Translations under genes and position numbers: made by a program
Notes under the pieces: model-generated
Seen by the model: the letters and a program-made list of their open reading frames with translations, nothing else
What the model was told of the DNA's origin: nothing
Database searches by the model: none
From: Owenia fusiformis
Taxonomy: Eukaryota > Annelida > Polychaeta > Sabellida > Oweniidae
Assembly (NCBI GenBank): GCA_903813345.2
Contig: CAIIXF020000008.1
Coordinates: forward strand, 22,430,822-22,490,821
Reading direction: 5' to 3'
DNA length: 60,000 nucleotides
Part shown: in pieces, positions 59,575 through 60,000 of the stretch
Layout of the letters: each line of letters opens with the position of its first letter
How positions within the stretch are numbered: position 1 is the first letter of the stretch

Positions 59575-60000
59575 GTAAGCTTTTAATGTGATATCTCTTA
59601 CTCGTCCCTTGAACAGAAATGGAGGTCAAAACATATAGTAAAACATATGCTAACTTATACATGTAGTTGATAAAAAACCACCATCTCTCCCAAACCACAG
59701 ATTTCAGTGAAATTGGCCTGTTTACTGATTTCCCACAATTTGTTGATGGGTCTCAAATTGCCCAAAAATTGGATGAATAAATCATTTGTAAATCCAAATA
59801 TTCCCTTTATGTAAAAGTTAATTGAATTCACAAATTGATGTTTTGCAAAATACTCAAGATCAGAGTCGTGAATGTGATATATTTATTGTGAGTTTTTGGA
59901 GAATATATACCGTATTCTCTGTAATTACCGCCCACTCTCTAATAAGCGCCCACCCCGCTTCACAAAGTTCAAGAAACATCGAGGAATCAACAAGAATTGA
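59575..60000 (+). other. Intron 7 (partial) with a transposon end
   Basis: Plain intron to about 59908. From there ACCGTATTCTCTGTAATTAC and then CGCCCACTCTCTAATAAGCG resemble the left end of a widespread DNA-transposon family whose ends read as TACCGTATxx..AAGCGCCC; the element would continue beyond the window. The 102-codon reverse ORF at 59390-59698 is a shadow across the exon and introns. Confidence 0.5.

Noticed and set aside
59390-59698. 102-codon reverse-strand ORF over the last exon
   Set aside because: Antisense shadow of the ELM2 exon and its flanking introns.
1-60000. CRISPR array, bacterial operon or viral genome
   Set aside because: No regularly spaced short repeats with unique spacers, no dense co-directional ORFs, and no retroviral or viral genes; all evidence is of an animal genome.

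Overview
This is an AT-rich animal genomic window. It has small exons with consensus GT-AG junctions, long introns, and a dense load of short inverted-repeat DNA transposons. The repeat families (gene-dispersed elements opening with TCCCACCGAAC and carrying CGTCCGTCCG-type segments, long-TIR mariners, and hairpin MITEs full of AGGTCA half-sites) suggest a marine invertebrate, most likely a mollusc and perhaps a bivalve. That assignment is an inference from repeat style and was not tested by a search.

Two genes are visible, both on the + strand. The first is a short 3' part of an unrecognised gene: three exons at 16738-17841 with matching splice phases. Its stop codon lies inside an inserted repetitive element (17829-18925). 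The second starts 1.2 kb downstream and fills the rest of the window. Its seven coding exons (19045-20659, 51166-51415, 52151-52612, 53411-53516, 55169-57039, 59114-59163, 59488-59574) join in perfect phase into about 1,480 codons, and the gene runs off the right edge. The product has a Q/N/S-P-rich N-terminus, an AT-hook-like patch, three clustered C2H2 zinc fingers, a fourth separate C2H2 finger, a long Ser/Pro-rich linker with SUMO motifs, and the first half of an ELM2 domain. This architecture is that of the TRERF1/ZNF541 family, the ELM2-SANT scaffolds of HDAC1/2 corepressor complexes (MiDAC-like). The SANT domain should lie just beyond the window.

A second, very different first coding exon is proposed at 31111-31258, inside the 30.5-kb first intron. 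It begins with its own ATG and ends in the same phase (1) as the Q-rich exon, so an alternative promoter could give a short isoform lacking the whole Q-rich region.

The remaining sequence is intergenic or intronic and is largely transposon-derived. It holds two piggyBac-type elements with TTAA ends, a mariner with ~230-bp TIRs and a broken transposase, a hAT MITE with an exact 8-bp TSD nested in a larger long-inverted-repeat element, and a second hAT-like MITE. It also holds two copies of a minisatellite-bearing element rich in YY1-like GCCGCCAT motifs, a 1.7-kb TIR element carrying a zinc-finger ORF, several hairpin MITEs, a tRNA-derived SINE fragment, and local tandem duplications of 313, 261 and 150 bp. 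No bacterial-type genes, rRNA, intact tRNA or CRISPR arrays were seen.
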